The notes under the pieces: model-generated
Told to the model about the DNA's origin: nothing
Databases searched by the model: none
What the model saw: only the letters and a program-made list of their open reading frames with translations
Translations under genes and position numbers: made by a program
Shown: piece after piece, positions 22,520 to 32,093 of the stretch
How positions within the stretch are numbered: the stretch's first letter is position 1
Layout: the number at the start of each line of letters is the position of its first letter
Source: Aeromicrobium sp. Root495
Lineage (GTDB): Bacteria; Actinomycetota; Actinomycetes; Propionibacteriales; Nocardioidaceae
Direction of reading: 5' to 3'
Assembly: GCF_001426755.1 (NCBI RefSeq)
Contig: NZ_LMFJ01000001.1
Location: 232,961-296,960 of the forward strand
Length of the DNA stretch: 64,000 nucleotides

Positions 22520-23542
22520 GTGGATCTCGTCCTGGCCCTGGTGATCATCACCGTCGGCATCGCGCTGTTCTTCGACTACACGAACGGCTTCCATGACGCG
22601 GCCAACGCGATCGCCACGTCGGTCTCCACGCGGGCCCTGACGCCGCGCATCGCGCTGACCATGGCGGCGATCCTGAACTTCGTGGGCGCCCTGCTGGGCG
22701 TCGAGGTCGCCAAGACCATCAAGGACATCCTCAAGGGCTTCGATGCCGTCGCTGCGCCCGAGCACGCCTTGACGATCGTGCTGAGCGCGCTCGTCGGCGC
22801 CATCACCTGGAACCTCATCACGTGGTACTTCGGCATCCCGTCGTCCTCGTCGCACGCGCTCATCGGCGGTCTCATCGGCGTGGGTCTGGCCGCCGGCGTC
22901 ACCGTCGACTGGGACAAGGTGATCGACAAGGTCGCCATCCCGATGATCCTCAGCCCCACCATCGGCTTCTGCGGCGCCTTCGTGGCCATGACCTCGATCA
23001 TGTGGATCTTCCGACGTCGGAACCCGCACCAGATCAACCGGGGCTTCCGCTTCGCCCAGGTGCTCTCGGCCGCCGCGCTGTCGCTGGGCCACGGCCTGCA
23101 GGACGCGCAGAAGACCATGGGCGTCATCGTGCTGGCCCTCATCGCCGGCGGCGAGCACACGGCGGCCAACGACGACATCCCGCTGTGGGTCGTCATCGCG
23201 GCCGCCAGCGCCATCTCGCTCGGCACGATGTCGGGCGGCATGCGCATCATGCGCACCATGGGTCGCCGCATCATCGCGGTCGACCCGCCACGCGGCTTCG
23301 CCGCGGAGTCCACGGCCGCCGTCGTGCTCTACGGCATGGCCATCTACGCCCACGCCCCCGTCTCCACCACGCACACCATGACGTCGGCCGTCATGGGCGC
23401 CGGCGCCACCAAGCGCTTCAGCGCCGTCCGCTGGGGCGTGGCCCGCGGCATCATCATGGCCTGGATCATCACGATCCCGGCCGCCGCGTCCGTCGGTGCC
23501 ATCACGTACTTCGTGCTCCGCGTCGTCATCCCCGGCAACTGA
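22520..23542 (+). CDS. pit: PiT-family low-affinity phosphate transporter
   Basis: A 340-residue membrane transporter of the PiT (PHO4) family. Duplicated signatures are visible: FDYTNGFHDAANAIATSVSTRAL (residues 20-42) and, in the second half, STTHTMTSAVMGAG with ...W-VARGI. It takes up metal-phosphate with protons at high phosphate, complementing the high-affinity Pst system encoded convergently. GTG 22520 directly abuts the DUF47 stop, with AAGGAG in the upstream coding end. Confidence 0.9.
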   Translation: MDLVLALVIITVGIALFFDYTNGFHDAANAIATSVSTRALTPRIALTMAAILNFVGALLGVEVAKTIKDILKGFDAVAAPEHALTIVLSALVGAITWNLITWYFGIPSSSSHALIGGLIGVGLAAGVTVDWDKVIDKVAIPMILSPTIGFCGAFVAMTSIMWIFRRRNPHQINRGFRFAQVLSAAALSLGHGLQDAQKTMGVIVLALIAGGEHTAANDDIPLWVVIAAASAISLGTMSGGMRIMRTMGRRIIAVDPPRGFAAESTAAVVLYGMAIYAHAPVSTTHTMTSAVMGAGATKRFSAVRWGVARGIIMAWIITIPAAASVGAITYFVLRVVIPGN

Positions 23543-23561
23543 CCGACCACCCGTACGCACG

Positions 23562-23593
23562 AAGGCCCCACCACGCGAACGTGGTGGGGCCTT
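23562..23593. terminator. Bidirectional terminator between pit and pstB
   Basis: A perfect 14-bp stem, AAGGCCCCACCACG paired with CGTGGTGGGGCCTT, around a CGAA loop. A A-rich/T-rich edge on each side lets it stop both convergent operons. Confidence 0.9.
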
Positions 23594-23613
23594 CTGCGTG
23601 AGCGGGTCGGGGC

Positions 23614-24393
<780 letters not shown>

Positions 24394-24410
24394 GAGTGGT
24401 CCTTTCGGCC

Positions 24411-25487
24411 TTACTTCTCGCCCTTGGGCGAGAACAGGTACGAGACGAGGCGGGCGATGAGGTTGAGCAGCATGACGATCAGGAGCAGCACGAGCGCCGC
24501 GCCCCAGGCGCGGTCGAGCGCGAACTCCGGCGGCACGCCCGGGTTGCGGATGGAGGAGTACGCGAACACCGGCAGCGTGGCCATGCGTCCGTCGAAGAGG
24601 TTGAAGTTCACCGAGTCGGTGTAGCCCGCCACGATGAGCAGCGGCGCCGTCTCACCGATCACGCGCGCGATGGCCAGCGTGATCCCGGTGACGATGCCGG
24701 CCAGGGCCGTGGGGACCACGACCTTGGAGATCGTGCGCCACTTGGGCACGCCGAGCGCGAACGCGGCCTCCCGGAGCTCGTTGGGCACCAGCTTGAGCAT
24801 CTCCTCGCACGCCCGCACCACGACCGGGATCATGAGGACCGACAGCGCCACGGAGCCGCCGATGCCCATCCGGACGCCCTCGCCGAAGAACAGCACGAAG
24901 AGGGCGTAGGCGAACAGGCCGGCGACGATGGACGGGATGCCCGTCATCACGTCGACGAGGAAGCGGATGGCCGAGGCCATGCGCTTGCCCTCGCCGTACT
25001 CGACGAGGTAGATGGAGGTGAAGAGGCCGATCGGCACGCTGATGACGGTGGCGGCGCCCGTGATGAGCAGCGTCCCGACCAGGGCGTGGTAGATGCCGCC
25101 GCCCTCGCCCACGACGTTGCGCATGGAGTAGGTGAAGAACTGCGAGCCGAGGATCGGGGCGCCCTTGCTCACGACCGTCCAGACGATGCTGGCGAGCGGG
25201 ATGAGCGCGAGGCCGAAGGCCGAGCACACGAGCAGCGTCACGAGGCGGTCGGTCGCCTTGCGGGAGCCCTCCACGACGCGCGACCAGAGCGGCAGCGCGA
25301 AGGTGACGAGCCAGCCCAGCACGACCGACTTGGCCGGTCCGAGTCCGCCGACGACCCCGAGGACGACGACCGCCAGGGCGATGCCGACGACGATGCGCGC
25401 GGCGCTCGTCGGGAGCTTGCGGCTCTCGAGGTCGTCCAGGACGTCGCGACGACGCGGGGGACGAGTGGGTTCGATGGTCGAGGTCAT
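24411..25487 (-). CDS. pstA: Phosphate ABC transporter permease PstA
   Basis: A 358-residue permease with an extra cytoplasmic and membrane N-terminal region (about 60 residues beyond the usual core), then the PstA core: [30 protein letters not shown], and the EAA loop [24 protein letters not shown]. The start at ATG 25487 shares a base with the pstC stop (TGATG). The frame upstream is only a shadow of pstC. Confidence 0.95.
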   Translation of the reverse strand: MTSTIEPTRPPRRRDVLDDLESRKLPTSAARIVVGIALAVVVLGVVGGLGPAKSVVLGWLVTFALPLWSRVVEGSRKATDRLVTLLVCSAFGLALIPLASIVWTVVSKGAPILGSQFFTYSMRNVVGEGGGIYHALVGTLLITGAATVISVPIGLFTSIYLVEYGEGKRMASAIRFLVDVMTGIPSIVAGLFAYALFVLFFGEGVRMGIGGSVALSVLMIPVVVRACEEMLKLVPNELREAAFALGVPKWRTISKVVVPTALAGIVTGITLAIARVIGETAPLLIVAGYTDSVNFNLFDGRMATLPVFAYSSIRNPGVPPEFALDRAWGAALVLLLIVMLLNLIARLVSYLFSPKGEK

Positions 25488-26431
25488 CAGTTGGCCCCTG
25501 AGAATTCCTTGCGACGGTCCACGATGGCCCGCGCTGCGAAGTTGACGACGAAGGTGATGACGAACAGCACGAGGCCCGACGCGATGAGCGCGTTGACCGA
25601 GAGGCCGCTGGCTTCGGGGAAGCTCAGGGCGATGTTGGCGGCGATCGTGCTGGGGTTCGTCGGGCTGATCAGGTTGAACGTGACCACGCCACTGGCCGAG
25701 AGCACCATGGCGACGGCCATGGTCTCGCCCAGCGCACGACCGAGGCCGAGCATGGCGGCCGAGACGATGCCGGACCGGGCGTAGGGGAAGATCGCGAGTC
25801 GCGCCATCTCCCAGCGCGTGGCACCGAGGGCCAGGGCGGCCTCCTGGTGCAGCCGCGGCGTCTGCAGGAAGATCTCGCGGCAGATGGCCGTGACGATGGG
25901 CAGGATCATCAGCGCGAGCACGATGGCCACGGTGAAGATCGTGCGGCCCGTGGCCGACGCGGGACCGGCGAACAGTGGGATGAATCCCAGGTTGTCCTCG
26001 AGCCACTGGTAGATCGGCACCATCTGACCGGCGAGGAAGGCGATGCCCCAGGCGCCGTAGACGACGCTCGGCACGGCGGCCAGCAGGTCGATGATGTAGC
26101 CGAAGGTGGCGCCCAGGCGGCGCGGCGCGTAGTGCGAGATGAAGAGGGCGACGCCGATGGCGACCGGCACCGCGATGATCATCGCGATCACGGCCGCGAG
26201 GAGCGTGCCGAAGACGAGCGGTCCGACGTAGGGAAGGAACCTCTCGCCGCTCTTGACCTCGTCGGGGCTGGCGGTGATGCCGGGAATGCCCTCGACCGTG
26301 AGGAAGATGGCGACGCCGGCGAGCGTCAGCAGGATGAGGAGGGCGGCGCCGTACGACAGCCCGAAGAACACACGATCACCGGGACGCTGCACGGGCTTGG
26401 TCCGGGCGTCCGGGGCGGTGGAGGTGCTCAC
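25487..26431 (-). CDS. pstC: Phosphate ABC transporter permease PstC
   Basis: A 314-residue permease with six membrane segments. Characteristic stretches are GTLLAAVIAMIIAVPVAIGVALFISHYAP, LLAAVPSVVYGAWGI and the EAA loop RLHQEAALALGATRWEMARLAIFP. Forms the membrane channel with PstA. It lies 87 bp after pstS, separated by a strong hairpin, and overlaps pstA by one base. Confidence 0.95.
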   Translation of the reverse strand: MSTSTAPDARTKPVQRPGDRVFFGLSYGAALLILLTLAGVAIFLTVEGIPGITASPDEVKSGERFLPYVGPLVFGTLLAAVIAMIIAVPVAIGVALFISHYAPRRLGATFGYIIDLLAAVPSVVYGAWGIAFLAGQMVPIYQWLEDNLGFIPLFAGPASATGRTIFTVAIVLALMILPIVTAICREIFLQTPRLHQEAALALGATRWEMARLAIFPYARSGIVSAAMLGLGRALGETMAVAMVLSASGVVTFNLISPTNPSTIAANIALSFPEASGLSVNALIASGLVLFVITFVVNFAARAIVDRRKEFSGAN

Positions 26432-26474
26432 GCGGTTCCTTCCAGTCTTTCAGGGGGTGGCGGTCCGACCACAG

Positions 26475-26512
26475 CGGTCCCGGTCCCGCCCCGAGGGGCA
26501 GGACCGGGACCG
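26475..26512 (-). promoter_or_regulatory. Hairpin between pstS and pstC
   Basis: About 17 base pairs of near-perfect stem (CGGTCCCGGTCC... against ...GGACCGGGACCG) with one mismatch and a tiny loop. No U-tract follows. In pst operons such a structure commonly protects or partially terminates the pstS message, giving more PstS than permease. Confidence 0.65.
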
Positions 26513-26518
26513 GCTGGA

Positions 26519-27619
26519 TCAGCTGGCAGCCTTGATGGTGTCGACGGCCGTCTTGACCTTGCTGGCGAAGTCGGCCGGCAGCGGCGCGTTCCCAGCGGTC
26601 TCGTTGGAGGCGGTCTGGCCCTCGTCGCTGGTGACGTAGGACAGCCACGACTTCACGAGCTCGGCGACCTTCTCGTCGGAGTAGGTCTGGCACGCGATCT
26701 GGTACGAGACCAGGACGACCGGGTACACGCCCGCCTCGGTGGACTTGCGGTCCACGTCGACAGCGAGGTCGGTGGCGTCGCGGCCCTCGACGGGGGTGGC
26801 GGAGTCGAGCACCTTGGAGGCGGCCTCGGTGGTGGGAGCGACGAAGTCGTCGCCGACCTTGATGGCGGCCTTGCTCAGCTCGCCGGCCTGGCTCTCGTCG
26901 GCGTAGCCGATCGTGCCCTGGCCGTTGGTCACGGCCTGGACGACGCCGGAGGTGCCCTCGGCAGCCTCGCCGCCCTTGACGGGCCACGTCTCCACGGCGC
27001 CACCGGTCCAGGCGCCGTCGGACGCCTGGTCGAGGTAGTCGGTGAAGTTCTTCGTGGTGCCCGAGTCGTCGCTGCGGTGCACGGGCGTGATCTTCGTGCT
27101 GGGCAGGTCGGCGTCGGGGTTGTCGGCCTTGATGGCGTCGTCGTCCCACGTGGTGATCTTGCCCTCGAAGATGGCGCCGACGGTGGCGGGCGACAGGTTG
27201 AGGTCCTTCACGCCGTCGAGGTTGAAGATGACGGCGATGGGGCTCACGTAGGTGGGCACCTCGACGACGTCGCTGGCGCACTTGTCCTTGAGCTGCTTGA
27301 GCTCGTCCTCGTCGAGGTACGAGTCCGAGCCGGCGAACTGCACGCCACCGGCGATGAGCTGCTCGCGACCGGCGCCGGAGCCCGACGGGTCGTAGTTGAC
27401 CGTCGCGTCGGGGTTGGCGGACTGGAACTTGGCCTTCCAGGCGGCCACGGCCGCTTCCTGGGAGCTGGCGCCGGCACCGTTGAGCGTGCCGGAGACTCCG
27501 TCGCTCGAGCCGCCGTCGCTGGGGGAGTCCTCGTTGCCGGCGCCACACGCGCTCAGGCCGACGAGAAGGGTGAGGGCGGCGGCCGCGGGGGCCGTCTTAC
27601 GCAGGGTGGTGCTCTTCAC
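26519..27619 (-). CDS. pstS: Phosphate-binding lipoprotein PstS
   Basis: A 366-residue extracytoplasmic binding protein. It has a lipoprotein signal peptide with lipobox LSAC (Cys25), a Ser/Asp/Gly linker, and then the phosphate-binding fold: GAGASSQEAAVAAW, YDPSGSGAGREQL, FAGSD, and VHRSDDSGTTKNFTDYL, whose Ser/Thr/Asp/Arg residues coordinate phosphate. Captures phosphate for PstCAB. It is first in its operon and preceded by a clear PHO box. Confidence 0.95.
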   Translation of the reverse strand: MKSTTLRKTAPAAAALTLLVGLSACGAGNEDSPSDGGSSDGVSGTLNGAGASSQEAAVAAWKAKFQSANPDATVNYDPSGSGAGREQLIAGGVQFAGSDSYLDEDELKQLKDKCASDVVEVPTYVSPIAVIFNLDGVKDLNLSPATVGAIFEGKITTWDDDAIKADNPDADLPSTKITPVHRSDDSGTTKNFTDYLDQASDGAWTGGAVETWPVKGGEAAEGTSGVVQAVTNGQGTIGYADESQAGELSKAAIKVGDDFVAPTTEAASKVLDSATPVEGRDATDLAVDVDRKSTEAGVYPVVLVSYQIACQTYSDEKVAELVKSWLSYVTSDEGQTASNETAGNAPLPADFASKVKTAVDTIKAAS

Positions 27620-27662
27620 GGGTGGGTCCCTCTCTGGGAATCACAGACTTCTGACGCCGGTG

Positions 27663-27717
27663 ACGCTAGGGAGCCCAGGTGACCGCGACCCGGTACGACG
27701 GTGAACGAGAGGTGAAC
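27663..27717 (-). promoter_or_regulatory. PHO box and -10 of the pstS promoter
   Basis: On the minus strand GTTCACC occurs at 27717-27711 and again at 27706-27700, exactly 11 bp apart, and GGTCACC at 27684-27678 keeps the same 11-bp register two steps on. This is the direct-repeat PHO box bound by phosphorylated PhoP in Streptomyces. TAGCGT (27668-27663) is a suitable -10, about 44 bp before the pstS ATG. Confidence 0.85.
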
Positions 27718-27799
27718 GGTCGCATAACGATCGGGTTCCGCCGCAGGTCAGCGGCCAGAAGATCTGTTCACCTGCTGTCCGGTTGACGTGACCCAGGCC

Positions 27800-28717
27800 T
27801 CAGTGGTGTGCCGGGTGAGCCAGCGGCTCGGACGCGAGGACGACGCCCTTGCGGTGGTGGATGACCACACCCTCGCCGACCTTGAGGTCGACGGCGTCGA
27901 GCCCCACCGCGTCGAAGACCCAGGGGAGCGTGGGCCGGTGCGTGCAGATGACGACGGGGCGCTTGCGCACGAGGAGACCCTCGAGCGATCGCTGCACGAA
28001 GCTGGCGCGGGTGTCCTCGCCCAGGCGGTCGTCGAGCTGCAGGAAGGTCTGGATGCTGTGGGCGAAGGGCTCGACGGTCTGGATGCAGCGCAGGGCCGGG
28101 CTCGTGACCACGCGGCGTCCGCCGAAGGCGGCCAGCGAGGCCGCGGCGGCGCGCGCCTGGTCCACGCCCGCTCGCACGAGCGGACGGTCGATGTCGTCGC
28201 CCTTCCAGTCTGCGCGGTCGGCCGCCTTGCCGTGCCGCAGCACCACGAGGGTGCGGGTCCGGTGACCGTCCTTCTCGCGCAGCGCCGAGAAGGCATCGAG
28301 GAGCTCGACGTCGTGGGAGTAGGTGAGCAGGGCCCGGGCCTCGCCGGTGCGGACCCAGCGGAGCTCGTCGACCTCACGGTTGGGCGTGAACGGCTCGTGG
28401 TCGGTGCCCACGGTGCGGGCCACCCAGTAGCTGACGCGCTTGTCGCCGCTGGCCACGCGGTACTGCGTGGCGGGCAGGGGGTGGCCCAGGCGGACGCGGA
28501 GGCCGGTCTCCTCCGCGATCTCGCGGACGGCGGTGGTGGCGAGGTCCTCGCCGGGGTCGGGCTTGCCCTTGGGGAACGTCCAGTCGTCGTAGCCGGGCCG
28601 GTGGATCACGAGGACCTCGACCTTGGGTGACTTGTCGGGCGACCGCCGGTGGGGTCCCGGGGGTCGCTTGCGCCAGACGATCCCGCCGGCGGCCGTGGTC
28701 AGCCGTTCACCTGCCAT
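27800..28717 (-). CDS. NUDIX hydrolase fused to histidine phosphatase (MutT1-type)
   Basis: A 305-residue two-domain protein. Residues 5-140 are a NUDIX hydrolase with the box GKPDPGEDLATTAVREIAEETGLRV. Residues 155-300 are a histidine phosphatase (SixA/PGM) domain with LVVLRHGKAADR and the second His in CTHRPTLP. This architecture matches mycobacterial MutT1, which converts 8-oxo-GTP and diadenosine polyphosphates. Its place between pst and ppk, as in other actinomycetes, hints at handling of pyro- or polyphosphate nucleotides. ATG 28717 is chosen; ATG 28726 or GTG 28732 remain possible. Confidence 0.85.
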   Translation of the reverse strand: MAGERLTTAAGGIVWRKRPPGPHRRSPDKSPKVEVLVIHRPGYDDWTFPKGKPDPGEDLATTAVREIAEETGLRVRLGHPLPATQYRVASGDKRVSYWVARTVGTDHEPFTPNREVDELRWVRTGEARALLTYSHDVELLDAFSALREKDGHRTRTLVVLRHGKAADRADWKGDDIDRPLVRAGVDQARAAAASLAAFGGRRVVTSPALRCIQTVEPFAHSIQTFLQLDDRLGEDTRASFVQRSLEGLLVRKRPVVICTHRPTLPWVFDAVGLDAVDLKVGEGVVIHHRKGVVLASEPLAHPAHH

Positions 28718-28757
28718 GCTGCACATTGTCACCTGTCCAGGTGACGACCAGGTGAAG
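28705..28757. promoter_or_regulatory. Clustered GTCACC/GGTGAC sites between divergent genes
   Basis: GTTCACC (28705-28711) lies 22 bp from TGTCACC (28727-28733). GGTGACG (28740-28746) and GGTGAAG (28751-28757) are 11 bp apart. The central pair forms the dyad GTCACCTGTCCAGGTGAC (28728-28745). The 11/22-bp spacing resembles PHO boxes and the region serves two divergent genes in the phosphate island. Confidence 0.5.
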
Positions 28758-28764
28758 GAGTCCC

Positions 28765-29847
28765 ATGCGTCGAGCCAGCAGCCGCCTCGCCCGGGGCGTG
28801 ACCGGCCCCGTGGGCCGGGTCGTGCTGTGCGTCGTGGTGCTCGTCGCGGCGGCCGGCGTGGCGTGGGCCTCCCAGGGCTGGCGACCGGGCGGACGGCCCG
28901 ATCTCGCCACCGCCCTGGACTCCGTCCCGAGCAACGCCCTCACCTTCAGCTTCACCGACTGGGCGCAGGTGCGCGACGTCTTCCCGTCCGACGCGTCCGA
29001 CGGTGGTCGGCTCGCGCTCGCCGCCTCCACCCGCGACGTGTCCACGCGCTCCGTCCTGGCCTCCACGGCCGAGGGCCTGCAGAAGGCCTTCGGCTGGTCC
29101 GTGGACGACCTGCGCTGGGAGGCCTTCTCCCAGTCGGCCGAGAGCAGCGTCGTGGTCACGCGGTTCGAGGACGACCTCTCCATGACCACGGTCCAGGAGG
29201 GGCTGCAGACCTCGGGCTACACGCGCGAGGGCGACACCTGGACGGCCGACGCCACCGACCTCCGTGCCGCCCAGGTGAGCGACCTCCTCGCCACCGTGCG
29301 CCTGTACCCCCGCCAGCGCCTGCTGGTGGCCAGCGACCTGGCCTCCGCCGTCAGGGCCGCCGACCGGGTGCACGACGGCCGCTCGCGCTCGCTCGCGTCC
29401 TTCCGGCCCGTCGCCGAGACCACCCAGGCGCTCGCCGGAGCAACCTCCATCTTCGTGCAGCGCGGGGTGCTGGGCTGCTCCTCCTCCGAGGTCTCCGACC
29501 CCGACGACCTCGACGCAGCCTCGGCGGCGCTCCAGCGGGTCGGCGACCTCGAGCCGTACACGGCCAGCGGCCGCGCCCTCTCCGACACCGGCCAGGAGGG
29601 CTTCGGCGGTCAGCGCCTGCAGCTCGCGATGACCTTCTCGGACCCCGACCTGGCCCGGCGTCAGCTGCCGGTCCGCGAGGCGTTGACGTCGGGACAGTTC
29701 ATCGGGCGGACCGGCCAGGTGCGGGACACCCTGCGGCTGCGGTCGGCCACGACGCAGGGCTCCACGCTGAGCCTGGACTTCGACCACGACCCCGACACCG
29801 ACACCTTCATGTCCGGGTCGGGTGCGGCCCTCTTCGCGAGCTGCTGA
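28765..29847 (+). CDS. Membrane-anchored extracytoplasmic protein of unknown function
   Basis: A 360-residue protein with one N-terminal membrane segment (VVLCVVVLVAAAGVAWA) after a basic start, so it is anchored with the rest outside. The body resembles DUF3352-like or actinobacterial secreted proteins but I cannot assign it. There are two Cys late in the chain and a Cys at the very end. GAAGGAG precedes the ATG. It is divergent from the NUDIX/phosphatase gene and convergent with ppk. The shared PHO-like control region suggests a link to phosphate stress. Confidence 0.65.
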   Translation: MRRASSRLARGVTGPVGRVVLCVVVLVAAAGVAWASQGWRPGGRPDLATALDSVPSNALTFSFTDWAQVRDVFPSDASDGGRLALAASTRDVSTRSVLASTAEGLQKAFGWSVDDLRWEAFSQSAESSVVVTRFEDDLSMTTVQEGLQTSGYTREGDTWTADATDLRAAQVSDLLATVRLYPRQRLLVASDLASAVRAADRVHDGRSRSLASFRPVAETTQALAGATSIFVQRGVLGCSSSEVSDPDDLDAASAALQRVGDLEPYTASGRALSDTGQEGFGGQRLQLAMTFSDPDLARRQLPVREALTSGQFIGRTGQVRDTLRLRSATTQGSTLSLDFDHDPDTDTFMSGSGAALFASC

Positions 29848-29856
29848 GGCCGGCGC

Positions 29857-32001
29857 TCAGGAGCGGAGGGCCCGGCGCTGGCGGGCGCGGGCGATGAGCT
29901 CTGCCTGCAGGTCGAGACCGCCCTTGTGCCGGACCCACTCGCCGTCCGCCTCGAGGTGCCACGACGTCGTGTCGTCGTCGGCGGAGGTCTCGAGGAGCGT
30001 GCCGAGCGACGCCACGTGGTCGGGCGACGGGATCTTCACGAGGACCTCGACGCGGCGGTCGAGGTTGCGGTGCATGAGGTCGGCCGAGCCGATCCAGGCC
30101 TCCGCCTCCCCGCCGCCGGAGAACCAGTAGACGCGGCTGTGCTCGAGGAACCTCCCGAGGATGCTGCGCACCCGGATGTTCTCGCTCAGTCCCGGGACCC
30201 CGGGCTTGAGGGCGCAGATGCCGCGGATCACGAGGTCGACCGGGACGCCCGCCTGGGACGCCTCGTACAGCTTGTCGATGAGCACCTCGTCGACGAGGGA
30301 GTTGACCTTGATCCGGATGCCGGACGGTCGACCGGCCCGGTGGTGGGCCACCTCGGCATCGATGCGGTCGACGAGGCCGTTGCGCAGGGCGGCGGGCGCC
30401 ACGAGCAGCTGCTCGTACCGCGTCTGCTGGGCGAAGCCGGACAGGTTGTTGAAGAGGTCGAGCAGGTCCTTCGTGATGTCGGGATCGGTGGTGAGCAGCC
30501 CGAGGTCCTCGTAGAGACGTGCCGTCTTGGGGTTGTAGTTGCCGGTGCCGAGGTGGGCGTAGCGGCGCAGCCCCTCGGGCTCGTCGCGGACCACGAGGGC
30601 CAGCTTGCAGTGCGTCTTGAGGCCGACGAGCCCGTACACGACGTGGCAGCCGGCGCGCTCGAGCTTGCGGGCCCACCGGATGTTGGCCTGCTCGTCGAAG
30701 CGGGCCTTGATCTCCACCAGGACGAGCACCTGCTTGCCCGCCCGGGCCGCGTCGATGAGCGAGTCGATGATGGGGGAGTCGCCGGAGGTCCGGTAGAGGG
30801 TCTGCTTGATGGCGAGGACCTGCGGGTCGGCAGCCGCCTGCTCGATGAACCGCTGGACGCTCGTGGCGAACGAGTCGTAGGGGTGGTGGACGAGGACGTC
30901 GCGACGACGCAGGGCGCCGAAGAGGTCGGCGGGGCTGGCGGTCTCCACCTCGGCGAGGTGCGAGTGCGTCCCGGGGATGAAGGCCTCGTACTTGTGCTCG
31001 GGACGGTCGATGTCGGCGATCTGTCCGAGGCTGCGCAGGTCGAGGGGGCCGCGCAGGCGGAACACCTCGTCCTGCTTGACGCCCAGCTCCGAGACGAGCA
31101 GGTCGAGGACCTCGTCGTCGATGTCCTCGTGCACCTCCAGGCGCACGGGCGGGCCGAAGCGTCGGCGCAGCAGCTCCTTCTCGAGCGCCTTGAGGAGGTT
31201 CTCGGCGTCGTCCTCCTCCACCTCGAGGTCCTCGTTGCGCGTGACTCGGAAGACGTGGTGCGTGACGAGCTCCATGCCCGGGAAGAGCAGGTCGAGGTGC
31301 GCGGCGATGACTTCCTCGAGCGGGATGAAGCGGTCGTCGCCGACCGGCATCCACCGGTCGATGATGGGCGGCACCTTGACGCGGGCGAAGTGGTCCTTGC
31401 CGGTCTCGGGGTTGCGCATGACGAGCGCGAGGTTGAGGGAGAGGCCGGAGATGTACGGGAACGGGTGGGCCGGGTCGACGGCCAGCGGGGTGAGCACCGG
31501 GAAGACCCGGTCGCGGTACACGGTGGCCAGGTGCGCGCGCTCCTCGCCGGTGAGGTCGGCCCAGTGCACGAGGTGGATGCCGACCTCGGCGAGGGCGGGC
31601 ACGACGTCGTCGGAGAACGCGTGGGCGTGGCGTGTCATCAGTGCGTGGCTCTCGCGCAGGCTCTGGGCCAGCACGGCCCGCGGTGCGAGTCCGCTCGTGG
31701 ACGGCACGGCCACGCCGGCAGCGATGCGTCGCTTGAGGCCCGCGACGCGGACCATGAAGAACTCGTCGAGGTTGCTCGCGAAGATCGAGAGGAACCGGAC
31801 GCGCTCCAGGAGGGGGACCTCGGGGTCCTGCGCGAGCTCGAGCACGCGCGAGTTGAAGGCGATCCAGGACAGCTCGCGGTCGAGGAAGCGGTCCTCGGGC
31901 AGCGTGCCGGCAGCGGGGTCGAAGGGCGGGTCGACATCGAACTCGTCGGGCGAGGCGGGGGCCTCGATCGGGGCGAGCTCGTCGAGATCGGACGTGTCCA
32001 C
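29857..32001 (-). CDS. ppk: Polyphosphate kinase (PPK1)
   Basis: A 714-residue enzyme that reversibly polymerises ATP gamma-phosphate into polyphosphate. All four PPK1 domains are visible: the N-terminal [20 protein letters not shown], the [18 protein letters not shown] head, [20 protein letters not shown], and the catalytic [20 protein letters not shown] with the second-site [32 protein letters not shown] 32001 is preferred: GAGGTGG lies upstream and the frame beyond (to 32046) would run into the PHO box. It is the last gene of the phosphate island. Confidence 0.95.
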   Translation of the reverse strand: MDTSDLDELAPIEAPASPDEFDVDPPFDPAAGTLPEDRFLDRELSWIAFNSRVLELAQDPEVPLLERVRFLSIFASNLDEFFMVRVAGLKRRIAAGVAVPSTSGLAPRAVLAQSLRESHALMTRHAHAFSDDVVPALAEVGIHLVHWADLTGEERAHLATVYRDRVFPVLTPLAVDPAHPFPYISGLSLNLALVMRNPETGKDHFARVKVPPIIDRWMPVGDDRFIPLEEVIAAHLDLLFPGMELVTHHVFRVTRNEDLEVEEDDAENLLKALEKELLRRRFGPPVRLEVHEDIDDEVLDLLVSELGVKQDEVFRLRGPLDLRSLGQIADIDRPEHKYEAFIPGTHSHLAEVETASPADLFGALRRRDVLVHHPYDSFATSVQRFIEQAAADPQVLAIKQTLYRTSGDSPIIDSLIDAARAGKQVLVLVEIKARFDEQANIRWARKLERAGCHVVYGLVGLKTHCKLALVVRDEPEGLRRYAHLGTGNYNPKTARLYEDLGLLTTDPDITKDLLDLFNNLSGFAQQTRYEQLLVAPAALRNGLVDRIDAEVAHHRAGRPSGIRIKVNSLVDEVLIDKLYEASQAGVPVDLVIRGICALKPGVPGLSENIRVRSILGRFLEHSRVYWFSGGGEAEAWIGSADLMHRNLDRRVEVLVKIPSPDHVASLGTLLETSADDDTTSWHLEADGEWVRHKGGLDLQAELIARARQRRALRS

Positions 32002-32022
32002 GTGTCCATGCTTCCACCTCAG

Positions 32023-32040
32023 CGTGAACGGACCGTGAAC
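32023..32040 (-). promoter_or_regulatory. PHO box upstream of ppk
   Basis: On the minus strand GTTCACG occurs at 32040-32034 and again at 32029-32023, 11 bp apart. This is the same unit and spacing as in front of pstS. It ends 21 bp before the ppk GTG, consistent with PhoP activation of ppk as known in Streptomyces. Confidence 0.8.
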
Positions 32041-32093
32041 GAGCACTCCGTGTCGGTGCCGCGGGGCGGTCCGTGTGGGCTAGTGTCGCGCCC

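Noticed and set aside
24396-27682. Long plus-strand frames opposite pstA, pstC and pstS
   Set aside because: They mirror the codon pattern of the real pst genes; composition is dominated by Asp/Glu/Arg/Gly without any motif.
27769-27775. Extra PHO box before pstS (GTTCACC on plus strand)
   Set aside because: A single heptamer in the opposite orientation without an 11-bp partner.
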